Below the pieces are notes generated by a model, which saw nothing but the letters and a program-made list of their open reading frames with translations, searched no databases and was not told the DNA's origin. Shown one piece after another: positions 44,017 through 52,607 of a stretch of DNA of 64,000 nucleotides. Both the position numbers and the translations under genes were made by a program. The stretch is taken from positions 62,001 through 126,000 of the forward strand of contig CAXXNS010000008.1 of the NCBI GenBank assembly GCA_963666895.2. Direction: 5' to 3'. Every line of letters starts with the position of its first letter. Position 1 is the stretch's first letter. Source of the stretch: G963666895 sp963666895 (GTDB lineage Bacteria; Desulfobacterota; Desulfovibrionia; Desulfovibrionales; Desulfovibrionaceae).

Positions 44017-45633
44017 GTGAAAATAACCTTCTTGGGCGCGGCCCGGACCGTGACCGGCTCCTGCTATCTCATGGAATGCTGCGGCAGCCGGTTCGCCGTG
44101 GACTGCGGCATGTACCAGGGCAACGACGAGATCGAGAAGCGCAACGCGGACACCGGCCTGTACAAGCCCCGGGACATCGACTTCATCATCATCACCCATG
44201 CCCACATCGACCACTCGGGCCTGCTGCCCCGGCTGGTGGCCAAGGGTTTCAGCGGGCCGGTGTACTGCTCCGCGCCCACCCGCGACCTGCTGGAGATCAT
44301 GCTCCGCGACTCGGCCCACATCCAGGAGATGGAGGCGGAATGGCGGTCCACCAAGCGCAGCCGCCACGGCAACGGCCCGGTCGTGCCCCTGTATACCACC
44401 GCGGACGCGGAACAGGCCCTGGGCCTGCTCAAGACCGTGGACTACGACCAGGTCTTCCATCCGGCGGACAACCTGACCGTGACCCTGCGCAACGCCGGGC
44501 ACATCCTGGGCTCGGCCTTTGTCCGCCTGGAGTACCTGGAGGAGGGCCGCAAGGGCAGTATGCTGTTCTCCGGCGACCTGGGCCGCCCGGAGCAGCTCAT
44601 CATCGCCGACCCGGAGGAGCCCGACGGCACGCCGGACGTCCTGATCCTGGAGTCCACCTACGGCGACCGCGACCACAAGGACGACACGGCCAGCCTGGAC
44701 GAACTGGCCGAGGCCATCGCCTACGCCTACGACAACCGGGAGAAGGTGGTCATCCCCGCCTTCGCGGTGGAGCGGTCCCAGCAGCTCATCTACTCCCTGT
44801 TCCTGCTGCGCAAGCAGGGCCGGTTGCCCACGGACATGCCGGTCTACCTGGACAGCCCCCTGGCCATCAAGGCCACGGAGATATTCCGAAAGCATCCCGA
44901 ATACTTCGACGAGAAGACCCAGGAGTACATCACCAACGGCGAGAACCCCCTGGACCTGCCCAACCTGGTCTTCACCCAGACCACGGACGAGTCCCGGGCC
45001 ATCAACGCCAACCGCGAACCGGCCATCATCATCTCGGCCAGCGGCATGGCCACGGCCGGGCGCATCAAGCACCACCTGAAGCACAACCTGTGGCGGCGCG
45101 GGGCCAGCGTGGTCTTCACCGGGTTCCAGGCCATGGGCACGCCGGGACGGCGCATCGTCAACGGGGCCAAGCGGGTGCGCATCTTCGGCGAAGAGGTGGC
45201 CGTGGCCGCCAAGGTCTTCACCATCGGCGGGTTTTCGGGCCACGCCGGGCAGAGCGAGCTGCTGGAATGGCTGGACACCTTCCTGACCAAGGACGTGCGC
45301 GTCATTCTGACCCACGGCGAGCCCCGGGCCCAGGACGCCCTGGCCGCCAAGATTCGGGAGCGCTTCGGCGTGGAGCCGGTGATTCCCGAGTATCTGGAAG
45401 AGATTGTCCTGGAGCCCGGCAAGGCCCTGGAGCAACTGGGCGTGACCGACGTGGAGCGCGGCCACCCCACCGTGGACTGGGGCTACCTGCTGGCCGAGGC
45501 GGAACGCCATCTGGCCGAGTTCCGCGAGCGGACCGAGCGGGTCAAGGGCCGCGCCTACGTGGAGCAGGCCGACCTGCGCGACCGGTTCATGGAGATCAAC
45601 CGGTTGGCCACGGAACTGATCTCCGAGATGTGA
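44017..45633 (+). CDS. MBL-fold beta-CASP ribonuclease-like protein
   Basis: The 538-residue protein has the metallo-beta-lactamase motif HAHIDHSG near residue 66, further His/Asp ligands (SGDLG), the beta-CASP insertion and an RMMBL segment with the late FSGHAGQ and LTHGEP motifs. This is the CPSF73/YSH1-like group found in bacteria and thought to cut RNA. The start at 44017 is GTG. rsmD follows after 19 bases, so a shared RNA-related operon is likely. Confidence 0.88.
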   Translation: MKITFLGAARTVTGSCYLMECCGSRFAVDCGMYQGNDEIEKRNADTGLYKPRDIDFIIITHAHIDHSGLLPRLVAKGFSGPVYCSAPTRDLLEIMLRDSAHIQEMEAEWRSTKRSRHGNGPVVPLYTTADAEQALGLLKTVDYDQVFHPADNLTVTLRNAGHILGSAFVRLEYLEEGRKGSMLFSGDLGRPEQLIIADPEEPDGTPDVLILESTYGDRDHKDDTASLDELAEAIAYAYDNREKVVIPAFAVERSQQLIYSLFLLRKQGRLPTDMPVYLDSPLAIKATEIFRKHPEYFDEKTQEYITNGENPLDLPNLVFTQTTDESRAINANREPAIIISASGMATAGRIKHHLKHNLWRRGASVVFTGFQAMGTPGRRIVNGAKRVRIFGEEVAVAAKVFTIGGFSGHAGQSELLEWLDTFLTKDVRVILTHGEPRAQDALAAKIRERFGVEPVIPEYLEEIVLEPGKALEQLGVTDVERGHPTVDWGYLLAEAERHLAEFRERTERVKGRAYVEQADLRDRFMEINRLATELISEM

Positions 45634-45652
45634 GTGGGGCAGGGGAGTCGGC

Positions 45653-46219
45653 ATGCGGGTCATCAGCGGCCGATACGGCGGGCGGTCCCTCAAGACCGCC
45701 GAGGGGCCGGGCTACCGTCCGGCCACGGGCCGGGTGCGCGAAGCCCTGTTCTCCCTGCTGGACTCCCGGTTGGGCGGCTTCCAGGGGCTCAGGGTGCTGG
45801 ACCTGTTCGCGGGCAGCGGCAGCCTGGGCATCGAGGCCTTGAGCCGGGGCGCGTCCCTGGCCTGGTTCGTGGAGATGAACCGCAAGGCGGCCCATGTCCT
45901 GGCCGGGAACCTCAAGGCCCTGGGCGCGGACCCGGGGTCCTGGCGGCTGTTCACCGAGGACGTGTCCCAGGTGCTGCGCAGGCCGCCGCCCGAGCCCTTT
46001 GACCTGGTGTTCGCGGACCCGCCGTACCGCAAGAAGCTGCTGGCCCCGGCCCTGAAGCTGCTGACTGCCAAAGGCTGGCTGGCCCCGGGCGGGCTGGTCA
46101 CGGCCGAGGTGGAGGCCGAAATGGGGCCCTGGGACCTGCCGGAGGAATCCGTGGGCCCCCTTGCCTTGGAGGACGACCGTCTGTACGGTCAGACGAGGAT
46201 ACTCATATGGACAAGCTGA
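45653..46219 (+). CDS. rsmD: 16S rRNA (guanine966-N2)-methyltransferase RsmD
   Basis: The 188-residue SAM enzyme methylates G966 of 16S rRNA. It has the typical MRVISGRYGGRSL start, the motif I LDLFAGSGSLGIEALSRGA (core DLFAGSG) and the catalytic DPPY. The length agrees with the family. Its last 13 bases overlap coaD, a very common neighbour of rsmD. Confidence 0.95.
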   Translation: MRVISGRYGGRSLKTAEGPGYRPATGRVREALFSLLDSRLGGFQGLRVLDLFAGSGSLGIEALSRGASLAWFVEMNRKAAHVLAGNLKALGADPGSWRLFTEDVSQVLRRPPPEPFDLVFADPPYRKKLLAPALKLLTAKGWLAPGGLVTAEVEAEMGPWDLPEESVGPLALEDDRLYGQTRILIWTS

Positions 46220-46731
46220 ACCCGCGCCTGGCGGTCTATCCGGGCACCTTCGACCCCGTGACCAACGGCCACGTGTCCCTGGTCAAGCGGGGGCTCAAGA
46301 TTTTCGAGTCCGTGGTCTTCGCCGTGGCCGCGTCCACGCCCAAGAAGACCCTGTTCACCCAGGAGGAGCGCATCAAGCTGGCCGAGTGCGCGTTCCAGGA
46401 CGAGCCCGGCGTGGTGGTCCAGGGCTTTGACGGCCTGCTGGTGGACTACGTGGAAAAGCTTGGCGCGGGCGCCATCCTGCGCGGCCTGCGGGCCGTGGTG
46501 GATTTCGAGTACGAGTTCCAGATGGCCCTGATGAACCGCCGCCTGGACCGGTCCATCGAGACAGTGTTCCTGATGACCGACTACAAATGGATGTTCCTGT
46601 CCTCCACCATCATCAAGGAAGTGGCCTCCCACGGCGGCAACATCAAGGGGCTGGTGCCGGACAGCGTGATTTCGCCCCTGTACGCCAAGTTCGCGGGCAC
46701 GGACATGGACTGCCGCACCAAGCAGCCTTAG
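46207..46731 (+). CDS. coaD: Phosphopantetheine adenylyltransferase
   Basis: The 174-residue enzyme makes dephospho-CoA from 4'-phosphopantetheine and ATP. The YPGTFDPVTNGHV motif, the RGLRAVVDFEYE segment and the FLSSTIIKEVA segment are present. The gene overlaps rsmD by 13 bases and precedes miaA by six, forming a compact operon. Confidence 0.96.
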   Translation: MDKLNPRLAVYPGTFDPVTNGHVSLVKRGLKIFESVVFAVAASTPKKTLFTQEERIKLAECAFQDEPGVVVQGFDGLLVDYVEKLGAGAILRGLRAVVDFEYEFQMALMNRRLDRSIETVFLMTDYKWMFLSSTIIKEVASHGGNIKGLVPDSVISPLYAKFAGTDMDCRTKQP

Positions 46732-46737
46732 AGTCCC

Positions 46738-47661
46738 GTGGCCCCTACGCGCATCGTCTCCATCCTCGGTCCCACGGGCGTGGGCAAGTCGGCCGCGGCC
46801 CTGGATTTGCCCATGGACCTGCCAGAGCGGCCCGGGATCATCAATTTCGACTCCCGCCAGGTCTATGCGGACGCGCCCCTGATCACGGCCCAGCCCTCGG
46901 CCGAGGAACGCGCCCGCGCTCCGCATTGGCTCTACGGTTTCCTGGAACCGGACCAGGGCCTGGACGCGGCCGGGTTCGCCACGCTGGCGGCCAAGGCCAT
47001 AGGCGAGTGCGCGGCCCAGGGCCGGCTGCCCGTGCTGGTGGGCGGCACGGGCTTCTACCTCAAGGTCCTGCTGGAGGGCATCGCGCCCATCCCGTCCATT
47101 CCGGACGAGGTGCGCCAGGCCGTGCTGGAGCGGGTGGAGCAGGAGGGGCCGCAGGCCCTGCACGCCGAGCTGGAGCGCATCGATCCGGACTATGCCCGGG
47201 TCATCCATCCCAACGACACCCAGCGCAACGCCCGGGCCATGGAGGTCTGGCTGGGCACGGGCCAAACCATGACCCACTGGCACTCCCAGGCCCATCCGGC
47301 CGGGGAGTTCCAGGCCCTGAAGCTGGCCTTCACCGTGGACCTGGACGAGTTGGAGCCCAGGCTGGCCGAGCGCATCGAGGCCATGCTCGCGGCCGGAGCC
47401 CTGGACGAGGCCCGGACCCTGCTGGACAAGTGCCCGGACCAGGAGGCCCCGGTGTGGTCGGCCATCGGCTGCGCCGAGTTGCGCGCGCACCTGGAAGGGG
47501 AGCTCAGCCTGGACCAGGCCAAACATCTGTGGCTCAAGAACACCCGGGCCTATGCCAAGCGCCAGCTGACCTGGTGCAGGCGGGAAAAGGACATCGTCTG
47601 GGTGGAGGCGTCCGACCCGGCCGCCTTGGGCCGGGCCGTGGCGGACTGGCTGGCGGGCTGA
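46738..47661 (+). CDS. miaA: tRNA dimethylallyltransferase
   Basis: The 307-residue enzyme adds a dimethylallyl group to A37 of tRNAs reading UNN codons. The GPTGVGKSAAAL P-loop, the DSRQVY segment and the GGTGFYLK motif are intact. The start at 46738 is GTG. The gene closes the rsmD-coaD-miaA run and is convergent with a SixA-like gene, with an AT-rich hairpin between them. Confidence 0.95.
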   Translation: MAPTRIVSILGPTGVGKSAAALDLPMDLPERPGIINFDSRQVYADAPLITAQPSAEERARAPHWLYGFLEPDQGLDAAGFATLAAKAIGECAAQGRLPVLVGGTGFYLKVLLEGIAPIPSIPDEVRQAVLERVEQEGPQALHAELERIDPDYARVIHPNDTQRNARAMEVWLGTGQTMTHWHSQAHPAGEFQALKLAFTVDLDELEPRLAERIEAMLAAGALDEARTLLDKCPDQEAPVWSAIGCAELRAHLEGELSLDQAKHLWLKNTRAYAKRQLTWCRREKDIVWVEASDPAALGRAVADWLAG

Positions 47662-47698
47662 GTTTTATTCACTCTCTCTTGGTCCCGCATTCTTTTCA

Positions 47699-47721
47699 TA
47701 AAAATAGTATTGCTATTTTTA
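47699..47721. terminator. AT-rich hairpin between convergent miaA and sixA-like genes
   Basis: TAAAAATAG (47699-47707) pairs perfectly with CTATTTTTA (47713-47721) around a five-base loop. It lies between the two stop codons and is T-rich on both strands, so it may terminate both transcripts. Confidence 0.5.
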
Positions 47722-47723
47722 TA

Positions 47724-48227
47724 TTATTCACTTTCTCCCTTGCTCCCGCACAGGGAATGGAGAATGGCCACCGGGGTCACGCAGAGCAGTCTTCCCGGCC
47801 GGGGGCCGAGGTCGGTCTCCAGGCAGATGAGCCCGCCCTGTTCCACGCCCAGGTCCAGGTCCTTGTCTGCGCCCAGCAACCGGCAGGCCAGCTTGTTCAA
47901 ATGGGGCAGGTGCCCGGCCAGGAAGACCTGGTCCGCGTCGCGGTAGTCGCGCAGGAATTCCATGGTCTCGGTCGGCGTGGCCAGGGCCTTGACGGTCTCG
48001 GTGACGCGGATGCCGTGTTCGGGATAGTCCACGGCCCGGGCCACCATGGACGCGGTCTGGAGGGCACGCTCCTTGGGGCTGGACAGGATGGCGTCGAAGT
48101 TCAGGCCCAGGGCCCGGAGCGCGGCCGCGCTCTTGCGGATCACGTCCCGCCCCACCGGGGACAGGGGCTGGTTGGGGTCCAGTTCCTTGGAAAGGCACGC
48201 GCCGTGCTGCATGCAGAAGAGTCGCAT
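47724..48227 (-). CDS. SixA-like histidine phosphatase family protein
   Basis: The 167-residue protein fits the phosphohistidine phosphatase SixA group of the histidine phosphatase superfamily: an N-terminal catalytic His (LFCMQHGA), the SPKERALQTA segment and a second catalytic His (AGHLPHLNKL). The usual RHG is QHG here, so one phosphate-binding Arg is missing. ATG 48227 has AGGAGA upstream. Its 3' end is partly duplicated just beyond the stop. It probably removes phosphate from phosphohistidine proteins. Confidence 0.8.
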   Translation of the reverse strand: MRLFCMQHGACLSKELDPNQPLSPVGRDVIRKSAAALRALGLNFDAILSSPKERALQTASMVARAVDYPEHGIRVTETVKALATPTETMEFLRDYRDADQVFLAGHLPHLNKLACRLLGADKDLDLGVEQGGLICLETDLGPRPGRLLCVTPVAILHSLCGSKGESE

Positions 48228-48378
48228 AGGGTTCTCCTGGCTTCTTTTACCACGCGCCCACCGGGCCGGGCAAGGGCGCTCCTTCTTGCGCAAAGTCCTT
48301 ATGCAGGATACATGCGGTGAAGCGCGTGGGCTGAAGCGCGTGAGGACGCTACACTCGAACGCATTCAAAGACATCGAC

Positions 48379-49461
48379 ATGCTCAAAACGATTTTTGGAG
48401 CCCTTTTCAAGGCCCTTTTGCTCGTCGCGGCCCTTACGGTCGCGACCGTGCCCGTATTGGCCCAGGATACGGCCCAGGATACGGTCCAGGATACGGCCAA
48501 CGGCACCTCCCCGGACAACCTGTCGGACGTGGAGGACTGGATCCGCGCCAACCTGGGTGACGGCCAGGCCGAAGTTCCGGTCGAACCTCCTCCAGGCCTG
48601 GACCGGCTGATGGACGGCCAGCACAACGCCACGGCCCTGCAGGCGGTGTCCGGCCCGGCCCTGGTGGACTTCGGCACGGGCAAGGCCCGGGCGGCCGGCG
48701 TGGCTGACCTGCCCGCGGACAGCGTCAATCCGGGCCGCGACAAGGCTCTGGCCCAGCGCACGGCCGCTGTGGAGGCGCGCAAGCACCTTCTCCAAGTTCT
48801 GCTGGACCTGCCCCTGGACGGCTCCCGCACCGTGGTCCAGGCCCTGGCCGGAGAGGACGCGGTCCAGGCCGAGCTGCGCGGGCTGGCCCAGAACTCCCGG
48901 CTGACCACCGAGGTGGACGAGCCCATGCCCGGACAGGACGGCCAGTGCGTGGTCAAGGCCGAGCTGGACCTGGCCGGACCCGTGGCCCAGCGTCTGGTTC
49001 CCGTGGGCGAACCCTTCCAGACCGGCCTGCCGTTCAAGCTGGACATGGACCCGGCCCTGGTGCCGCCTTCGGCCGTGACCCCGGCCGACGAGGCCTACCG
49101 CCAGTCCCTGGCCGAACTGGGCGGATTCACCGGCGTGGTGGTGGACGCCCGGGGCCTGGGGCTGCGCCCCGCCTTGCTGCCCCGGATCATGGACCGCAAC
49201 GGCCTGGGCGCCTACGGACCCTTCCAGGCCTCGCGCGCCGTGGCCGTGGACCAGGGAATCGCGGTCTACGTGACCGGGCGCTCGGACCCGCGCCTGGCCC
49301 AGCGCGCCGGTGCGGACCCCCTGTGGGTGCGCGGGCTGGCCGCCATCGGCGATCCGGCCTGCGACGTGGTGGTCAGCGTGGACGACGGCGCGTTGATACG
49401 CAAAGTATTCGAAAAACAAGAACTTCGAGCGGCCGGAGCCCTGGTCGTCCTGGTGGACTGA
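48379..49461 (+). CDS. Exported LPP20-like protein
   Basis: The 360-residue product has a signal peptide ending near Ala-Gln (VPVLAQD) followed by a short QDT repeat region encoded by three 12-base units. The middle part (AVEARKHLLQVLLDLPLDG onwards, in outline) resembles LPP20/FlgT-N-like folds of secreted proteins, and the C-terminal third begins FTGVVVDARGLGLRPAL. ATG 48379 is chosen because the signal peptide starts there; it has only a weak ribosome site. It is followed by another exported protein gene, suggesting a surface or flagella-related pair, but this is not certain. Confidence 0.65.
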   Translation: MLKTIFGALFKALLLVAALTVATVPVLAQDTAQDTVQDTANGTSPDNLSDVEDWIRANLGDGQAEVPVEPPPGLDRLMDGQHNATALQAVSGPALVDFGTGKARAAGVADLPADSVNPGRDKALAQRTAAVEARKHLLQVLLDLPLDGSRTVVQALAGEDAVQAELRGLAQNSRLTTEVDEPMPGQDGQCVVKAELDLAGPVAQRLVPVGEPFQTGLPFKLDMDPALVPPSAVTPADEAYRQSLAELGGFTGVVVDARGLGLRPALLPRIMDRNGLGAYGPFQASRAVAVDQGIAVYVTGRSDPRLAQRAGADPLWVRGLAAIGDPACDVVVSVDDGALIRKVFEKQELRAAGALVVLVD

Positions 49462-49483
49462 CCGCGGCCAAGGGAGATTGACG

Positions 49484-50380
49484 GTGCGCGTAGTAATAAT
49501 TTTAGCCGTGTTCCTGGCCGTGGCCGCGGCTCCGGTTCAGGCCCAGGTCACGGTGTCGGTGTTCAAGGCCGCGGAGGAGGGGGTCACGGCCACGGACCTG
49601 CGCCAGCAGGCCATGCAGATGGGATTCGCCCAGGCCGTGTCCGAGCTGGCCGTTCGCATGCTGCCCTGCGAGATCGGGGAGCAGCGGGCCGCGATGCTGG
49701 CCGAGGTTCTCAAGTCCCGGGCCGACCATTACGTGCTGAGTTACCTGGAGCTGGAGTCCGGGCACACGGCCGAGGGCTTCCGCCTGGAGATGGAGGTGGA
49801 GGTGGACCGGCGGCTCCTGCGCGACGACCTGCGCGCCCTGGGCCTGGCCGCCACCTGCGAGAAGCACATGGCCTTCGCCCTGGAGCCCGGCGACGGGCTG
49901 ACCGAGGAGGATGCGGCCGGTTTCCGCGACCTGGCCGTGCTCTCGGGCATGGCCGCCACCCTGGGCGTCATGCCCCGGTTGAAGGCCTACCGCGTGGGCG
50001 ACGACCTGATGACCGGCGAGTTGGTCACGGACCAGGGCGGCTGGTCCGCCTCGGGCCCCAACCCGGCCGCGGTGTGGATCGAACTGTGGGGCAAGTATTT
50101 CGCGAGATTGGAGGCCCTTGCCGACACCGGCGGCGGCCAGGTGCTCATGGTTTCGGGCTGGTTCACCCCGGACGGGGCCTTTGAGTTCGACCGCGTGCTG
50201 GACGGCTGGGACCAGGCCGTGAGCGAGGTGCGCCTGGTGGACGTGGACATGGTCCCCACGGGCGTGGAGGCGCGCTGGAGCGTGCGGGTGACGGACAAGG
50301 CCCGTCTCTCCTCGTTGCTGGATTCCTGGCTGGCCGGGCGGGGCCTGACGTACCGGCTCATCGGGGCCGACGGACCGTAA
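49484..50380 (+). CDS. Exported protein, function unknown
   Basis: The 298-residue product has a signal peptide ending in VQAQ near residue 22. The first part (QQAMQMGFAQAVSELAVRML, VLKSRADHYVLSYLELE) resembles the FlgT-N/LPP20 type fold; the second half has no recognised domain. GTG 49484 is preferred over TTG 49478 because AAGGGAG (49470-49476) is at a proper distance. It lies 22 bases after the LPP20-like gene, most likely in one operon with it and the following phosphatidyltransferase. Confidence 0.65.
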   Translation: MRVVIILAVFLAVAAAPVQAQVTVSVFKAAEEGVTATDLRQQAMQMGFAQAVSELAVRMLPCEIGEQRAAMLAEVLKSRADHYVLSYLELESGHTAEGFRLEMEVEVDRRLLRDDLRALGLAATCEKHMAFALEPGDGLTEEDAAGFRDLAVLSGMAATLGVMPRLKAYRVGDDLMTGELVTDQGGWSASGPNPAAVWIELWGKYFARLEALADTGGGQVLMVSGWFTPDGAFEFDRVLDGWDQAVSEVRLVDVDMVPTGVEARWSVRVTDKARLSSLLDSWLAGRGLTYRLIGADGP

Positions 50381-50394
50381 CGGGTGGGGAGTGG

Positions 50395-51000
50395 ATGAAC
50401 GGAAGCGGCTGGACCATCCCCAATCTGATCACCGTGGGCCGGATCATGCTCGTGCCCGGCTTTGTCATGGCCTTTGTCAACAAGCGTTTCGACCTGGCCT
50501 GGGTCCTGTTCGGCGTGGCCGGGGCCTCGGACGCCCTGGACGGCATCCTGGCCCGGCTGCTCAAACAGCGCTCCCGCCTGGGCAGCATCCTGGACCCCCT
50601 GGCCGACAAGCTCCTGCTGGACACGTCCTTTATCTGCCTGGCCATCATCGGCTGGCTCCCCAAGTGGCTGGCCGTGCTGGTGGTGGGCCGGGACGTGATC
50701 ATCGTGGGCGGGCTTTTCCTGATCCACTATCTGGGCGTGGACGTGCGCAAGCGCATCAACCCCACCTGGCTGGGCAAGGCCACCACCCTGGCCCAGATTC
50801 TGCTGGTCCTGTGGGTCATGTTCGAGCACACGGCCGGGATCGACGAGCAGGCCGTGCGCTGGGCCCTGCTGTCCGTGGCCGCGCTGCTGACCCTGTGGAG
50901 CGAGATCGACTACGTGCTCATCGGCCTGGGCCTGTTGCCCGGCGGCGCCAACGACGGCCGGGACAACAAGGCGGACCAGTCCGAGATGGTGGGGAAATAG
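50395..51000 (+). CDS. CDP-alcohol phosphatidyltransferase family protein
   Basis: The 201-residue membrane enzyme carries the CDP-alcohol phosphotransferase signature (SDALDGILARL, then GSILDPLADKLLLD). It transfers a phosphatidyl group from CDP-diacylglycerol to an alcohol. A separate pgsA-like gene lies at 3981-4541, so this one may be a phosphatidylglycerophosphate synthase paralogue or use another alcohol such as serine or inositol phosphate. Start ATG 50395, 14 bases after the preceding gene. Confidence 0.83.
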   Translation: MNGSGWTIPNLITVGRIMLVPGFVMAFVNKRFDLAWVLFGVAGASDALDGILARLLKQRSRLGSILDPLADKLLLDTSFICLAIIGWLPKWLAVLVVGRDVIIVGGLFLIHYLGVDVRKRINPTWLGKATTLAQILLVLWVMFEHTAGIDEQAVRWALLSVAALLTLWSEIDYVLIGLGLLPGGANDGRDNKADQSEMVGK

Positions 51001-51003
51001 GCC

Positions 51004-51035
51004 GTAAAAAAGGCCCGAAGTCTCCTCCGGGCCTT
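51004..51035 (-). terminator. Terminator for tatA (possibly bidirectional)
   Basis: AAGGCCCG (51010-51017) pairs with CGGGCCTT (51028-51035). The A-run at 51006-51011 gives U residues after the stem for minus-strand transcripts from tatA; the plus-strand T-run is weak. Confidence 0.75.
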
Positions 51036-51060
51036 GTTCCGTGCGTATCCGAGCGGGACT

Positions 51061-51267
51061 CTAGTCTTCCTTCTTTTCTTCTTCCTTGTCGTCCACGGCG
51101 TCCTTTTTCGGGGTGACATCGATCTCCGCGGGTTCGTTGGTGGCCTTCTTGAAATTCTTGATGGCCTGCCCGATCCCCTGGCCCACGGCCGGCAGCTTGT
51201 TGGCGCCGAAGATGAGCACGACGATGAGAAGAATGAGTACCAGTTCCCAAACACCAAGACCAAACAT
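51061..51267 (-). CDS. tatA: Twin-arginine translocase subunit TatA/TatE
   Basis: The 68-residue protein has one N-terminal membrane helix (WELVLILLIVVLIFGANKLP) followed by an amphipathic helix (VGQGIGQAIKNFKKA) and an acidic/basic tail, the standard TatA layout. It forms the protein-conducting pore for folded, Tat-exported proteins such as periplasmic hydrogenases. No tatB or tatC is adjacent. Confidence 0.92.
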   Translation of the reverse strand: MFGLGVWELVLILLIVVLIFGANKLPAVGQGIGQAIKNFKKATNEPAEIDVTPKKDAVDDKEEEKKED

Positions 51268-51423
51268 AATGCCTCCCGATCTTTAGCGGTGCGAGTGGAT
51301 ATACACGCGGCCCGGGTACCCGTCAAGCAGCCAAAATGCGGTTTTACGCTTCTCGACTCCGGTGCGCGAAGAGTGTACAAGCCTTGTTTCGGGCCGCTTG
51401 CGGCCCCAGGAGAAGCAGAACAC

Positions 51424-51798
51424 GTGTCGGCCAAGGTCATCCGGTTGCCAGGATCGGGCTGCCGCCATTATTCGCGTGGGCGGTGCCTGTACGAGGAGCA
51501 TCTCAACCCCGGGTTCCATCAGGAGTACCGTTGCCTGGTGCTCGACGGTTGGGAAGCGGAGTTTGAGGAGTTCGTGGACCGGGTGGAGGCCTTCGGCCTG
51601 GGCCAGAGCCAGGCGGCCGGACTGTGGTCGCGCCGGTTCAAGGCCCTGGTGGACGGCGGCCGCGACTGTCCGGACTACCGGCCCCTGGAGGGGCCCGGGG
51701 GCGACCCCCTGGGCTGCGTGCGCTTCGAGACCGGGCTCTGCCGGCTTCGGCTTCCCCGGTGCGAGGGGCTCTGCCCGCGTTTCGAGCCCGAATCCTGA
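51424..51798 (+). CDS. Cysteine-rich small protein, unknown function
   Basis: The 124-residue product has eight Cys residues in a pattern (SGCRHYSRGRCLYEEHLN near the start, CRLRLPRCEGLCPRF near the end) suggestive of metal or Fe-S binding. GTG 51424 is chosen with an AGGAGAA at 12 bases. It is divergent from tatA and precedes another unknown gene. No family is recognised. Confidence 0.6.
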   Translation: MSAKVIRLPGSGCRHYSRGRCLYEEHLNPGFHQEYRCLVLDGWEAEFEEFVDRVEAFGLGQSQAAGLWSRRFKALVDGGRDCPDYRPLEGPGGDPLGCVRFETGLCRLRLPRCEGLCPRFEPES

Positions 51799-51822
51799 AC
51801 CCGAACCCCGAACGGAACAACG

Positions 51823-52602
51823 ATGCGCATCCATTTTCCCCGAATGCACCAAGCGCTCGACCCGGCTCCCGAGATTCCCGGGGCCCTGCGCTTCGACCCC
51901 GGCTTTGCCTCCGAACCCGAGCAGGGCTCGTTCCGGCCCCAGGGCCTGCCTCTGGAGCCTTCGGCCGCCCAGCGGCTGGTGGCCGACGCCGTGGGCTACG
52001 GCGAACAGTTCAAGACCCCGGGCGAGATGGCCTGGCACGGCCTGTCCGTGGACCGCAAGCAGTGCGAGACCGAGTCCGCCATCAAGGCCGAGCTCATGGC
52101 CCGGATCAAGGGCTCGGCCGAGGACCGGCAGGAGACCGCCGCGTTCGCCCAGGCCCAGTTCGTGCTGCTCCTGGCCTGGCACCTGGAGGATCGGCTCATC
52201 GAGCTGACCGGGCTGGAGGCCGACCTGGCGGAGCGGCGCAAGCGCTTCGACTCCAGCCTGGGGCTGGGCGAGGACGAGGAGGGCGAAAAGGCCTCCCTGG
52301 ACACCTCCCTGTGGCGGCCCGACCTGGACTCGGAGAACCAGGTCTATCCCTGGCGTCCCATGCTGGAGGCCATGGTTCGCTTCCTGCCCCAGGACGCGGA
52401 GCTGGTGGTCAGCGATCCGGACGTCCTGGCCGCCTGGGAAGAGGCCGAGGTCGCCTTTGAGGACGCTGTTGACGAGGCCAAGGACGCGGGCCTGCCCCAA
52501 GGCTCCCGGAGGGCCACGGCCCTGCTGGGCCAACTGGTGGGGCGGCGTGCGGATTCGGACCTGCTCAAGCGGCCCGTGACCGTGTGGGCCCTGGGAGGTT
52601 AG
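51823..52602 (+). CDS. Hypothetical protein
   Basis: The 259-residue cytoplasmic protein is helical and acidic, with a coiled-coil-like central stretch (QAQFVLLLAWHLEDRLIELTGLE in outline). No motif or domain is recognised. It lies 24 bases after the Cys-rich gene and six before the HAD gene, so it is likely in an operon with them. Confidence 0.65.
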   Translation: MRIHFPRMHQALDPAPEIPGALRFDPGFASEPEQGSFRPQGLPLEPSAAQRLVADAVGYGEQFKTPGEMAWHGLSVDRKQCETESAIKAELMARIKGSAEDRQETAAFAQAQFVLLLAWHLEDRLIELTGLEADLAERRKRFDSSLGLGEDEEGEKASLDTSLWRPDLDSENQVYPWRPMLEAMVRFLPQDAELVVSDPDVLAAWEEAEVAFEDAVDEAKDAGLPQGSRRATALLGQLVGRRADSDLLKRPVTVWALGG

Positions 52603-52607
52603 GAGGC

